A stretch of DNA of 64,000 nucleotides from Vibrio sp. 14G-20 (GTDB taxonomy: Bacteria > Pseudomonadota > Gammaproteobacteria > Enterobacterales > Vibrionaceae), in contig NZ_JAPHPW010000017.1 in assembly GCF_026241515.1 (NCBI RefSeq), forward strand, positions 37,632 through 101,631, in the 5' to 3' direction. Every line of letters begins with the position of its first letter. The first letter of the stretch is position 1. Of the stretch, positions 51,408 through 60,820 are shown in pieces. The notes beneath the pieces were generated by a model. The model did not search any database and was not told the DNA's origin. It saw nothing but the letters and a program-made list of their open reading frames with translations. The position numbers and the translations under genes were made by a program.

Positions 51408-53069
51408 TTACTTGTAAACCATTTGACCAGAAGGCGCGTACTTGTTCACGTCTACTGGGCTGTTTGCTTCTAGGTACTCTTTCAGTACTTCTGCATCAAC
51501 AAAGCCAGTGTTTACGTAACCAGGGTGATCAGACAGTTTAGGGTAACCGTCACCACCGGCCGCGTTGAAGCTTGGCACTGTGAAACGGTATGTTTCGTCT
51601 AAACGAAGCTGTTTGCCACCGATGAAGACATTCGATACTTCACCATTTGCTACTGTCATTGAAATGCCAGCAAACTGCGCGTAAGCACCAGAATCGATTG
51701 GTTTCGTCGCCACAACGTTTAGGTAATCTAGAACTTCTTTACCTGTCATGTCTGTGTAAGTCAGGATGTTTGCAAAAGGTTGTACCTTCAGTACATCTTT
51801 GTAAGTGACATTGCCCGCTTCAATTGAGTCACGAACACCACCAGAGTTCATCACAGCGAAGTCTGCTTGTGCACGCTCCATGTGAGAAGTCGCAATCAAA
51901 CGACCTAGGTTAGTTTGTTGGAAGCGCACGACGTTACGATCGCCTTCAAGCTTGCCATTTGTCTCAGCAATTTGAACTTCTAGCTGTGCTTGACCTTGCT
52001 CTTGGAAAGGACGTAGGAATTCAAGCAACTCTGGATCTTGTGCGATTTCATCTTGAATAAGAACACGTTGCTTCTTACCGTCAATCTTAACTTTCTTCTT
52101 AAGGTTAACTGGAACCAGATCGTAGTTCACCATCTCTAGTTCACCGTTACGGAATTCGTAATCAGCACGGCCTACGTACTTGCCCCACTCGTGAGCTTGA
52201 ACGATGTAGGTACCGTTCTGTACGTCTGGTTTACACTCATCACCCGGCTTGAAGTTTTTCTTCGCAACGTTAGGGCCTTCCATACATACAGGCTCTTGAG
52301 AGTGACCACCAACGATCATGTCTAGGTCGCCTTCGTTTAGGTAACGAGCAAGTGCTACATCACCCGGTGCGTTAACACCACGTTGGCCGTTTTCGTAGTG
52401 ACCCATGTGAGTCACAGCGAAGATTAAGTCTGGCTTCTCTGTTTCTTTAAGTTCAGCGATTAGCTTCTTCGCTTCTTCTTTAGGGTCACGGAAGTCAATG
52501 CTCGCGATGAACTCAGGGTTACCGATTTTTGCCGTATCTTCAGTGGTTAGACCGATAACCGCAATCTTGATACCTTGCTTTTCAAACATCTCGTAAGCTT
52601 GGAACTTGCGTTCGCCTGTTGCTTTGTCGTAGATGTTTGCAGATAGCATTGGGAAGTTAGCCCAGTCGATCTGCTTTTGTAGTACGTCTAAAGAGTTGTC
52701 AAACTCGTGGTTACCCAATGCCATTGCATCGTAACCAATTTTATTCATACCTTTGAAATCAGGTTCTGCATCTTGAAGATCTGACTCTGGCACACCCGTG
52801 TTGATGTCACCACCAGATAGAAGCAACACGCTACCGCCTTCTGCTTCAACTTCAGCACGAAGTTGATCAACAAGCGTTTTACGCGCAGACATTCCGTATT
52901 CACCGTATTTGTTCTGCCAAAAACGACCATGGTTGTCGTTAGTATGCAGAACCGTTAGCTTGTAAGTTTCGTCTTGGTTCCAATCTTGAGTTGATTGAGA
53001 CGCACACCCAGCTAGAGTAGCTAGGATTGCAGCACTTAGTGCTGTCTTTAGAATAAGGCGTTGCTTCAT
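51408..53069 (-). CDS. nutA: 5'-nucleotidase (NutA/UshA type), lipoprotein
   Basis: A secreted phosphoesterase that removes phosphate from extracellular nucleotides. The start at 53069 gives a lipoprotein signal (MKQRLILKTALSAAILATLAGC, Cys22) and has AAAGG 8 bp upstream; starts 6 and 33 bp further out are less likely. The 553-residue protein has the metallophosphatase domain (about 30-330, LTVLHTNDNHGRF, LLLSGGD, ALGNHEFDN, GGHSQEP) and the C-terminal nucleotide-binding domain (about 345-545, MNSGGVRDSIEAG, AAGGDGYPKLSDHPGY). Anchored as a lipoprotein, unlike soluble E. coli UshA. Confidence 0.93.
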   Translation of the reverse strand: MKQRLILKTALSAAILATLAGCASQSTQDWNQDETYKLTVLHTNDNHGRFWQNKYGEYGMSARKTLVDQLRAEVEAEGGSVLLLSGGDINTGVPESDLQDAEPDFKGMNKIGYDAMALGNHEFDNSLDVLQKQIDWANFPMLSANIYDKATGERKFQAYEMFEKQGIKIAVIGLTTEDTAKIGNPEFIASIDFRDPKEEAKKLIAELKETEKPDLIFAVTHMGHYENGQRGVNAPGDVALARYLNEGDLDMIVGGHSQEPVCMEGPNVAKKNFKPGDECKPDVQNGTYIVQAHEWGKYVGRADYEFRNGELEMVNYDLVPVNLKKKVKIDGKKQRVLIQDEIAQDPELLEFLRPFQEQGQAQLEVQIAETNGKLEGDRNVVRFQQTNLGRLIATSHMERAQADFAVMNSGGVRDSIEAGNVTYKDVLKVQPFANILTYTDMTGKEVLDYLNVVATKPIDSGAYAQFAGISMTVANGEVSNVFIGGKQLRLDETYRFTVPSFNAAGGDGYPKLSDHPGYVNTGFVDAEVLKEYLEANSPVDVNKYAPSGQMVYK

Positions 53070-53576
53070 TGTCATACCTTTGAACTTTTTAGGGGAATCC
53101 ACTGCTTTTTATAATCTATTGCGACCCCTTTCCTGGAGTTCGAACAATAAGACTTCAACATGACTAATCTTAAATTAACATTCTAGATGTAACACGACGA
53201 TTTCATATTTATGTCGAATTGGTCACGCATAGATCGGCAGTTAAGTGTAACAAAATTATGAGATTACACTCAAACTTCCCCTGCATCACAGGCAATCGTT
53301 TACTTATAAAGTGTGATGAACATCAGTAATTTACTATAAACAGGACAGACCTCACACACCTATACCACTTTCTTAGGGAATCAGAGGTTCTGTTAACAAA
53401 GAATTAATCATCTAGCGCTAATTAGTACTCAGAAAAACAGATAAGCGCACAGTGAAAAGAACTGATACCCAGATAAACAAAAACGCCCAACTCTTAGAGT
53501 TGGGCGTTTATTTGATCTCTTTAAAATAACCACTTTAACTAATTCACATTAGCGAGTTACTTAACATCAGCTACAG
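53070..53576. other. nutA-kdsA intergenic region
   Basis: A 507-bp gap. It holds the nutA promoter region (minus), which includes a CRP-like site at 53312-53327 (TGTGA-TGAACA-TCAGT), and the kdsA-side terminator at 53481-53509. The rest is AT-rich with no ORF I trust. Confidence 0.6.
53481..53509 (-). terminator. Terminator downstream of kdsA
   Basis: AAACGCCCAACTC-TTA-GAGTTGGGCGTTT is a perfect 13-bp stem; on the minus strand TTGTTT follows. It closes the prfA-to-kdsA group. Confidence 0.9.
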
Positions 53577-54428
53577 CTATTTAATATCGATGTGCTCAAA
53601 GCCTTTGATAAGGTCATCAAGTGCTTTCATCTGTTTCAAGAACGGTTCTAGTTTATCTAGAGGTAGCGCAGATGGACCATCACAGCGTGCTTGATCTGGG
53701 TTCGGGTGCGCTTCAATAAACAGACCCGCAATACCTGTCGCTAGGCCAGCTTTAGCTAGTTCAACCGTTTGCTCACGACGACCGCCAGATGCTGCACCTG
53801 ATGGGTCACGCATTTGTAGAGAGTGCGTCACGTCGAAGATGATTGGACTACCGTTTGAAGACTTCTTCATTACACCAAAGCCAAGCATATCAACCACTAG
53901 GTTGTCGTAACCCATGCAAGCGCCACGCTCGCAAAGGATTATCTTGTCGTTACCACACTCAGCAAACTTATCAACGATGTTGCCAACTTGGTTCGGGCTC
54001 ATGAACTGAGGCTTCTTCACGTTGATTACCGCACCAGTCTTAGCCATTGCTTCAACAAGGTCCGTTTGACGAGCTAGGAATGCAGGTAGTTGGATTACAT
54101 CAACCACATCAGCAACAGGCTGAGCTTGTGCTTCAGTGTGAACATCAGTGATGATCTTCACGCCAAATGTATCTTTCAGCTCTTGGAAGATTTTAAGACC
54201 TTCTTCCATACCAGGACCACGGTATGAGTGAACAGAGCTACGGTTCGCTTTATCGAAAGACGCCTTAAATACGTAAGGGATACCCAGCTTCTCTGTTACT
54301 TTCACGTAGTGCTCACAGATCTGCATTGCTAGATCGCGAGATTCAAGAACGTTCATGCCTGCAAATAGCGTAAATGGCTTGTCGTTAGCAATTGGCATGT
54401 CGCCAATATGAACTGTTTTCTGTTCCAT
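53577..54428 (-). CDS. kdsA: KDO-8-phosphate synthase
   Basis: KdsA condenses phosphoenolpyruvate with arabinose-5-phosphate to KDO-8-phosphate for lipopolysaccharide. The second of two adjacent ATGs gives the usual 283 residues (MEQKTVHIGDMPIANDKPF) and better spacing from AGAGAG. Conserved parts are LFAGMNVLESRDLAMQICEHY, KKPQFMSPNQV, CERGACMGYDNLVVDMLG and THSLQMRDPSGAASGGRR. It follows sirB1 by 26 bp in the conserved hemA-prfA-prmC-sirB-kdsA order. Confidence 0.97.
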   Translation of the reverse strand: MEQKTVHIGDMPIANDKPFTLFAGMNVLESRDLAMQICEHYVKVTEKLGIPYVFKASFDKANRSSVHSYRGPGMEEGLKIFQELKDTFGVKIITDVHTEAQAQPVADVVDVIQLPAFLARQTDLVEAMAKTGAVINVKKPQFMSPNQVGNIVDKFAECGNDKIILCERGACMGYDNLVVDMLGFGVMKKSSNGSPIIFDVTHSLQMRDPSGAASGGRREQTVELAKAGLATGIAGLFIEAHPNPDQARCDGPSALPLDKLEPFLKQMKALDDLIKGFEHIDIK

Positions 54429-54454
54429 CATATTCTCTCTAAAATAATTATTAA

Positions 54455-55264
54455 CTAGTGAACGACCACGGCTTTTTCGTTCATGACGTTCACTTGAGAT
54501 TTAAGTAACTCAGATGCCGGGTCATCTGGGCATTGGTCGATAAAGTATTGATAATCCGTTGCTGCTACTTGGTGACAATCTAGCTGTTGATAGATAAAGC
54601 CACGATCGCGGATTTCATACGGGTCATCCGGTACAAACGTTAATGCAAGATCAGTACATTTTAGTGCAAGCGTATAGCGCTCTTCTCGCAGTAGTGCACT
54701 CTTGAGCAGTGCTAACCACTTACCAATAATGGTTGGGTGGTCGGCGACTTCTAAGTGTTCAGGTTTCACCTTAGCTAATGGGCCATCATGTCCTATTAAC
54801 CATGCTCTCAACGTTTGTTCACCAACGTACTCACCGTTATAAGGATTAATATAGGCAGCAGCTTGCCCGTACCAGCTCACTTTAAGCAAGAACTGAGTTG
54901 GGAAAGAGACACCCTCTACAGGAAAGCCTAGCTTGCGACCTAGAAAAAGAAAGATCGCCCCCAAACTCACTGGAATGCCTTTCTTTCTCTCAAGCACTTT
55001 ATCGATGAACGCGTTTTCCGAAGAGAAATACGCCTCTTTATCGCCAGCAAAGCCCCATTCATAAAAGAATAGTCGAATAAAAGATTCAAACTTCTGCTGT
55101 TCATCGGTTTCATTAACCAGAGCAAATTCGGCGTCTTTTAACAATCTCGCCAGCTCTTGCTCTGCCCAACTGTCTTGAGTGTCTGGGTTAATCGCTTTAT
55201 TTAAGATCAATGCACCTTCAGCTAACTCTAGCTGGTCAAAGTCTTCATCAAAAAATTCGTACAT
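54455..55264 (-). CDS. sirB1: SirB1 family protein (transglutaminase-like/TPR)
   Basis: A 269-residue protein. The transglutaminase-like fold covers about residues 40-150 (FIRLFFYEWGFAGDKEAYFSSENAFIDKVLERKKGIPVSLGAIFLFLGRKLGFPVEGVSFPTQFLLKV). A C-terminal TPR-like helical part follows (about 175-265, RYTLALKCTDLALTFVPDDPYEIRDRGFIYQQL). The usual catalytic Cys is not evident at the KGIPVSLG turn. It is always found between prmC/sirB2 and kdsA; biochemical role unknown. Confidence 0.9.
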   Translation of the reverse strand: MYEFFDEDFDQLELAEGALILNKAINPDTQDSWAEQELARLLKDAEFALVNETDEQQKFESFIRLFFYEWGFAGDKEAYFSSENAFIDKVLERKKGIPVSLGAIFLFLGRKLGFPVEGVSFPTQFLLKVSWYGQAAAYINPYNGEYVGEQTLRAWLIGHDGPLAKVKPEHLEVADHPTIIGKWLALLKSALLREERYTLALKCTDLALTFVPDDPYEIRDRGFIYQQLDCHQVAATDYQYFIDQCPDDPASELLKSQVNVMNEKAVVVH

Positions 55265-55291
55265 AGATAGTTAACCGAAATAAGGAGATAA

Positions 55292-55675
55292 TTAACCGAA
55301 AAATGTTGGTGTCTTCGTCATTGCGATTTTGCCTGCCATTGCTAACCAGCCAAGTGCACCAAAGAAAGAGAAAACTCTCAATAACTTGTTCTTACCTAGC
55401 TTAAGCGCAAAGAAGCCCAATGCGATGTATGCCATAACACAGGTTAGTTTTTCGGTTAACCATGGTGCTGCAGGTGTAAATGGAATAAAGCCAGTGATAA
55501 AAATCAAACCAATACCCGATAGCAGTAGCAACGAGTCATTGATATGAGGAAAACGCTGCAAGAAAGGGTGCTTAAGCTTCGGAGAGTTAGCCATCATAAG
55601 AGCGAAACGAATCGAAAGCAGCAGTGCGCTTATAGCAATCGTAAGTAAGTGAAAATGTTTTAAACCTTCGTACAT
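55292..55675 (-). CDS. sirB2: SirB2 family membrane protein
   Basis: A 127-residue inner-membrane protein with about four helices (starts MYEGLKHFHLLTIAISALLLSIRF; also LLLLSGIGLIFITGF, VMAYIALGFFALKLG and FFGALGWLAMAGKIAM). The H-x-x-F-x-R pattern and overall layout match SirB2. Function not established. Gene neighbours are as in other gammaproteobacteria. Confidence 0.9.
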   Translation of the reverse strand: MYEGLKHFHLLTIAISALLLSIRFALMMANSPKLKHPFLQRFPHINDSLLLLSGIGLIFITGFIPFTPAAPWLTEKLTCVMAYIALGFFALKLGKNKLLRVFSFFGALGWLAMAGKIAMTKTPTFFG

Positions 55676-55858
55676 GGTATTCCTTTATATTTTTATATGT
55701 GCTTTCGCTAACACGAGCTACACAATACCCGTTAATGCTCTGTATTTCTGCGTTAAATGCATCACCGAGTGAAATGTATTGTCGAGTTAAAGGTATCAAT
55801 TTAGCAAGTTCATCATCTATTGCTCACAAGATGATTAACCGCAGCCTATGAACAATCA

Positions 55859-56731
55859 CTATGAACAATAACGACCCAATGTCACTCGGTCATTACCACC
55901 GTAATCTTTTTCTGTAACCACATCGAGATAACCGAGCGCCTGCATAATCTCACGTACTGCCAAACCTTGGTCGTAACCGTGTTCAAATGCCAACCAGCCT
56001 TCATTTTCCAAAAAGCCACGTGCATTTTCAGAAATGTATCGAATATCCGCGAGTCCTTTCTCTTCAGCAACCAGTGCTGTGATTGGCTCAAAACGCACAT
56101 CGCCTTGAGACAAATGAGGATCATTCTTCTCAATGTATGGAGGGTTAGAGACAATCAACGAGAACTTCACCGCTTCTTTTTCAGAGTTAGCTAGGTTCAA
56201 AGGCTCAAACCAACTGCCGTGTAAAAAGGTGGCGTTGGTGATATTCAGGCGTCGTGCGTTTTCTGTCGCAAGTTGTTGCGCTTCCGGACGAAGATCAATC
56301 CCCGTTACCTGTCGATTCGGCATCTCTGATGCCAATGCTAACGCGATAGCACCTGTACCTGTCCCTAAATCCAGAATCGCACCTTGCTTGCCGTAAGTTT
56401 TATCCAAAGCCACCTCAACCAAACGCTCGGTATCTGGGCGTGGGATTAATGTAGAAGGGGAAACTTTTAACGGCAGTGACCAAAACTCACGCTCACCGAT
56501 AATGTAAGCCACAGGCTCACCGGTTAAGCGACGTTTTAGAAGAGCATTGAATTCAGACTCTTGCTCTGAGGTGAGATGCTTCTCAGGCCAAGTCAGTAGG
56601 TAAGATCTTGGTTTATCTAAGGCGTGACAAAGCAGTACCGCGGCATCAACAGAGGGTGATGTGTTATCACCCTCTTGAAGCTTTACGATTGCCGCTTTTA
56701 AAGCACTTTCAACCGTATATGCTGACTGCAT
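55859..56731 (-). CDS. prmC: Release factor glutamine methyltransferase PrmC
   Basis: PrmC (HemK) methylates the Gln of the GGQ motif in RF1 and RF2. The 290-residue protein has an N-terminal helical domain (about 1-85) and the SAM domain with ILDLGTGTGAIALALASE (about 119-136) and NPPY at 196-199 in IVSNPPYIEKND. It lies 5 bp after prfA, its substrate's gene. A 183-bp gap with no gene follows before sirB2. Confidence 0.96.
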   Translation of the reverse strand: MQSAYTVESALKAAIVKLQEGDNTSPSVDAAVLLCHALDKPRSYLLTWPEKHLTSEQESEFNALLKRRLTGEPVAYIIGEREFWSLPLKVSPSTLIPRPDTERLVEVALDKTYGKQGAILDLGTGTGAIALALASEMPNRQVTGIDLRPEAQQLATENARRLNITNATFLHGSWFEPLNLANSEKEAVKFSLIVSNPPYIEKNDPHLSQGDVRFEPITALVAEEKGLADIRYISENARGFLENEGWLAFEHGYDQGLAVREIMQALGYLDVVTEKDYGGNDRVTLGRYCS

Positions 56732-56736
56732 ACAGG

Positions 56737-57825
56737 TTAGTTATGTTCTGCAAGTGCAGCAAGCTGGTCAGCTTGGTGCTCTTGAAGTACAGGATCAAGC
56801 AGGCTTTGCATGTCACCTTCCAGAACTTCGTTAAGACGGTAGATAGTAAGGTTGATACGGTGATCCGAAACACGACCTTGTGGGTAGTTGTACGTACGAA
56901 TACGGTCACTACGGTCACCAGAACCTAGCAGGTTACGACGAGTGTCAGAAACCGCTGCCGCGCGGCGCTCTTCTTCTGCTTGAACAATACGAGCAGCAAG
57001 AACAGCCATCGCTTTCGCTTTGTTTTTATGCTGAGAACGCTCGTCTTGACACTCTACTACTGTACCCGTTGGTAAGTGAGTAATACGGATTGCTGAATCC
57101 GTGGTGTTAACGTGCTGACCACCCGCGCCTGATGCACGGAAAGTATCAATTTTAAGGTCGCCCGCTTTGATTTCTGGAAGATCCGCTTCTGGAATTTCCG
57201 GCATAACTGCAACCGTACATGCTGACGTGTGAACACGACCTTGAGACTCGGTTTCAGGTACACGTTGTACACGATGACCGCCCGACTCAAACTTCATTGT
57301 ACCGTAAACAGCGTCGCCACTAACCTTAGCAATCATCTCTTTGTAGCCGCCTTGTTCAGAAGCATTGCTGCTCATGATTTCAACGCGCCAACCTTTCTTC
57401 TCAGCAAACTTAGAGTACATACGGAACAGGTTACCCGCGAAGATACCCGCTTCATCACCACCCGCGCCTGCACGGATTTCAAGGAAACAGTTACGCTCAT
57501 CGTTTGGATCTTTTGGAATCAGAAGAATCTGTAGCTCATCAGTCAAACGTTCAATCGCCGCTTTTGCGTCTTTGATTTCGTCTTGAGCCATTTCACGCAT
57601 TTCAGCGTCATCTTCGTTTGCCATCTCTTCAGCAGCTTCTAGATCTTCTTGAGCTTGCTGGTATGACTGGAAGCAAGCCGTCACTTCTTCTAGTTGAGAG
57701 TACTCTTTAGAAAGTGCACGGAATTTGTCTTGATTCCCGATTACATCTGGATCACCAAGTAGATGTTGAACTTCTTCATAGCGTTCAACAAGTGTTTCAA
57801 GCTTTACTAGAATCGAGGCTTTCAT
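56737..57825 (-). CDS. prfA: Peptide chain release factor 1
   Basis: RF1 terminates translation at UAA and UAG. The 362-residue protein has the PxT codon-reading motif as PET (190-192) and the catalytic GGQ at 235-237 in SGAGGQHVNTTDSAIR. The N-terminal helical region (1-100) is typical. Lies 28 bp after hemA and 5 bp before prmC, which modifies it. Confidence 0.97.
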   Translation of the reverse strand: MKASILVKLETLVERYEEVQHLLGDPDVIGNQDKFRALSKEYSQLEEVTACFQSYQQAQEDLEAAEEMANEDDAEMREMAQDEIKDAKAAIERLTDELQILLIPKDPNDERNCFLEIRAGAGGDEAGIFAGNLFRMYSKFAEKKGWRVEIMSSNASEQGGYKEMIAKVSGDAVYGTMKFESGGHRVQRVPETESQGRVHTSACTVAVMPEIPEADLPEIKAGDLKIDTFRASGAGGQHVNTTDSAIRITHLPTGTVVECQDERSQHKNKAKAMAVLAARIVQAEEERRAAAVSDTRRNLLGSGDRSDRIRTYNYPQGRVSDHRINLTIYRLNEVLEGDMQSLLDPVLQEHQADQLAALAEHN

Positions 57826-57853
57826 AATGTCTTATTCTGTTGGAGGTCTAATA

Positions 57854-59113
57854 TTATTGAGGGTTTTCTAAGCCCAAACTCTGTCTAATGACCATTAATT
57901 TTGCAGGTTCTCCTTGCTCAGCTGCACTTTGAAGTGCGCGCGTTGGAGCATGGATCAATTTGTTTGTGAGCTTATTACTCAGCTCAAGTAAGACTTTTTC
58001 AGGGTCACTGCCAGCGGCAAGCGATTGTAAACTCTTACTTAATAATTCTTCTCGGATTTCGTTAGCCGATTTACGGTAGTCACGAATACTGTCTACTGCT
58101 TGCAGTGAACGCATCCAACTCATGAACGCCGCACTTTCTTCGCTAACTATTGCTTCCGCTTGAATCGCTTCCACTTTGCGTTGTTCAATGTTGCCATCAA
58201 CAATCGACTGCAGATCATCCACTGAATAAAGGTAGGCGTCATTCAATTCACCGACCTGAGATTCAACATCGCGAGGAACTGCGATATCAACCAACAACAT
58301 AGGTTGATGTTTTCTTGTTTTCAGTGCAGTTTCAACCATACCTTTACCAATGATAGGTAACGGACTTGCGGTTGAGCTGATCACGATATCCGCTCGATGC
58401 AGATGATCAGGGATCTCATTGAGGCTGATCACTTCAGCACCAAACTCTTCAGCCAACCCTAAAGCTCGCTCACGAGTACGGTTAGCAACTATCATCTTGG
58501 TACAACCATTCGCTGAAAGATGCTTAGCCACCAACTCAATGGTTTCACCCGCACCCACCAATAACACGGTTGAATCGGCAATCGACTCAAAGATGTGTTT
58601 GGCTAACGTACAAGCTGCGTAAGCAACCGAAACCGCGCTTCCGCCGATCTCCGTTTCAGTTCGAACACGCTTCGCGACAGAGAATGATTTCTGGAACAGC
58701 TTTTCCATTGAAGCATCAACAGATTTGTTCTCTCGCGAGTCTGTATAAGCTTGCTTCACCTGACCTAAGATCTGTGGTTCACCCAATACCAAAGAGTCCA
58801 AGCCACAAGCTACGCGCATTAAATGTTTAATCGCCGCCTGCTCTTCATGGACATAAATGCTCGGTTTTAGCTCTTCAGGGCTCACTTGATGGAAAACTGA
58901 CAACCAATCGATGAGCTTGTTTTTTGCCACGCCTTTGACGTCACAATACAATTCAGTTCGATTACAGGTAGAAAGTATGACACTTCCATTTACGTGTGCA
59001 TTTGCGTTAAGTTGCTTGAGTGCCTCAGATAATTTATCTGGACCAAAAGCGACTTTTTCTCGCAATTCAACCGACGCTGTATTGTGATTGATACCTACGG
59101 CAAGCAAAGACAT
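57854..59113 (-). CDS. hemA: Glutamyl-tRNA reductase
   Basis: HemA reduces Glu-tRNA to glutamate semialdehyde, the first step of tetrapyrrole synthesis. The 419-residue protein has the catalytic Cys50 in STCNRTELYCDV, VCGLDSLVLGEPQILGQVKQAY-like active-site helix (here ACGLDSLVLGEPQILGQ), and the NADPH-binding VLLVGAGETIELVAKHL (about 185-201). It is the first gene of the minus-strand block and divergent from lolB (160 bp between starts). Confidence 0.97.
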   Translation of the reverse strand: MSLLAVGINHNTASVELREKVAFGPDKLSEALKQLNANAHVNGSVILSTCNRTELYCDVKGVAKNKLIDWLSVFHQVSPEELKPSIYVHEEQAAIKHLMRVACGLDSLVLGEPQILGQVKQAYTDSRENKSVDASMEKLFQKSFSVAKRVRTETEIGGSAVSVAYAACTLAKHIFESIADSTVLLVGAGETIELVAKHLSANGCTKMIVANRTRERALGLAEEFGAEVISLNEIPDHLHRADIVISSTASPLPIIGKGMVETALKTRKHQPMLLVDIAVPRDVESQVGELNDAYLYSVDDLQSIVDGNIEQRKVEAIQAEAIVSEESAAFMSWMRSLQAVDSIRDYRKSANEIREELLSKSLQSLAAGSDPEKVLLELSNKLTNKLIHAPTRALQSAAEQGEPAKLMVIRQSLGLENPQ

Positions 59114-59273
59114 GTATCAGAAGTTCTCGATCAGGGAATGGAAACAAGGGGCGAATTTTACTTGATGCATGGCTCTATTTAAAGAGCAAGCAGGATTTGT
59201 TTTCCTGACTTCGTGAATTCAATGCTATAGTTGAAGCGTTTTTTAGATAAATTTGAACAAGTTGTGAGCAAAT

Positions 59274-59921
59274 ATGAGCAAGCTTCTCAAAATCACGTCT
59301 CTTATTTTTATGGCCATAATTATGGTGGGTTGCTCGTCTATCCCAGAACAACCAACCAGCGTTGAATGGCAAAGTCATCAAGATCGGCTTTTACAGATAG
59401 ACAACTATCAAGCCTCAGGCAAGCTCGCTTACATTTCCCCAGAGCAACGCCAAAGCCTAAATTTCATTTGGAAGCATTCACCAAATCAAAGTCAATTAAG
59501 GCTTACGACTTTTCTCGGTCAAACTGCATTGAACCTAACCATTGATCCATCAGGTGCAAAAGTCGTGACCTATGATGATCAAGTATTTACTCATGCGAGT
59601 GCTTCAGTCTTGGTTGAGCAGCTGACAGGCTTACAGATCCCTATTGATCATCTACCACAATGGTTCCTTGGCATTCCAGACCAAGCCGATAGCTACCAAT
59701 TGAACACCACCAACACGCTTGAATCTCTCTCCAAACAAGTCAGCAACCAACTATGGACACTGAGTTTTGCTAACTATCGCAATACAGAGATGCCGAATAA
59801 GCAACTATCGGATGAAGACAACACTAAGGTAGAGACAATCCCACTCCCTACTCGATTGTCATTCAAGCAAGACAATAACAAAATCAACATTGTAGTTTCG
59901 AAGTGGACACTGAAAAAATGA
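59274..59921 (+). CDS. lolB: Outer-membrane lipoprotein insertase LolB
   Basis: LolB accepts lipoproteins from LolA and inserts them into the outer membrane. The 215-residue precursor has a lipobox (IMVGC, Cys20). The mature part shows WQSHQDRLLQIDNYQASGKLAYISPEQRQSLNFIWKH and LTTFLGQTALNLTI, typical LolB. It is divergent from hemA and overlaps ispE by 4 bp. Confidence 0.95.
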   Translation: MSKLLKITSLIFMAIIMVGCSSIPEQPTSVEWQSHQDRLLQIDNYQASGKLAYISPEQRQSLNFIWKHSPNQSQLRLTTFLGQTALNLTIDPSGAKVVTYDDQVFTHASASVLVEQLTGLQIPIDHLPQWFLGIPDQADSYQLNTTNTLESLSKQVSNQLWTLSFANYRNTEMPNKQLSDEDNTKVETIPLPTRLSFKQDNNKINIVVSKWTLKK

Positions 59922-60793
59922 TAACAACGCCAACCCATTGGCCTTCTCCGGCTAAACTGAATTTATTTCTCTATATCACTGGTCGACGTGACAATGGCTA
60001 TCACGAACTTCAAACTTTATTTCAGTTTGTCGATTTTGGTGATGAACTGACGGTTACCGCAAACTCAGAAACTAACTCGATAACAATCACACCAGAAATT
60101 CCTGGGGTAGCACTTGAAGACAACCTGATCTGGAAAGCCGCTACTGCGCTTCAGCAATATACCTCAACCTCTTTCGGTGCGGATATTGAACTCAAGAAAG
60201 TGCTGCCTATGGGAGGTGGTATTGGTGGAGGCTCTTCAAATGCAGCAACAGTGATGGTCGCTCTGAATTATTTATGGCAGCTCAACCTGTCAGATGATCA
60301 ACTCGCCGAGATCGGTTTGAAGCTTGGTGCTGACGTTCCAGTCTTCGTTCGAGGCCACTCCGCCTTTGCTGAAGGGGTTGGAGAACAACTACAGCCCGCT
60401 AATCCGGATGAAAAATGGTATCTTGTGGTCAAGCCTCAAGTGAGCATAGCAACTGTAGACATATTTACACATTCAGAATTAACTCGAAACACGCCAAAGC
60501 GAGCGCTATCAACGCTTCTAGAGCAAGAATACGTAAACGATTGCGAAAAAATTGTGCGAATGCTGTACCCAGAGGTTGATAAGCAACTTTCATGGCTGCT
60601 ACAATACGCGCCGTCGAGATTGACTGGCACAGGTTCGTGCGTTTTTGCTGAATTTAACAGCAAAAAAGAAGCCGAATTGGTGCGAGAACAACTGCCTGAC
60701 ACAGTTTCCGCTTTCGTAGCGAAAGGAAGAAATATTTCTCCTTTAAAAGAAACTCTGGCTGAATACCAATCAGCCCACCCACAATCTATTTAA
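59918..60793 (+). CDS. ispE: 4-diphosphocytidyl-2-C-methylerythritol kinase
   Basis: IspE phosphorylates CDP-methylerythritol in the MEP isoprenoid pathway. The ATG overlapping the lolB stop gives 291 residues; a GTG 15 bp upstream is in frame. GHMP-kinase features: WPSPAKLNLFLYITGRRDNGYHEL (about 8-31) with the catalytic-region Lys, and the phosphate loop PMGGGIGGGSSNAA. A C-terminal GTGSCVFAEF motif is also present. Order lolB-ispE-prs is conserved in gammaproteobacteria. Confidence 0.96.
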   Translation: MITTPTHWPSPAKLNLFLYITGRRDNGYHELQTLFQFVDFGDELTVTANSETNSITITPEIPGVALEDNLIWKAATALQQYTSTSFGADIELKKVLPMGGGIGGGSSNAATVMVALNYLWQLNLSDDQLAEIGLKLGADVPVFVRGHSAFAEGVGEQLQPANPDEKWYLVVKPQVSIATVDIFTHSELTRNTPKRALSTLLEQEYVNDCEKIVRMLYPEVDKQLSWLLQYAPSRLTGTGSCVFAEFNSKKEAELVREQLPDTVSAFVAKGRNISPLKETLAEYQSAHPQSI

Positions 60794-60820
60794 AACTGGA
60801 CGCAACCCGAGGTTTCCACC

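Noticed and set aside
53312..53327. CRP-like site TGTGA-N6-TCAGT upstream of nutA
   Set aside because: Only one half-site is good and it lies more than 240 bp from the gene, so I do not list it as a separate regulatory feature.
55587..55799. 70-codon minus-strand reading upstream of sirB2
   Set aside because: It overlaps sirB2 in another frame, with no ribosome site or recognisable domain.
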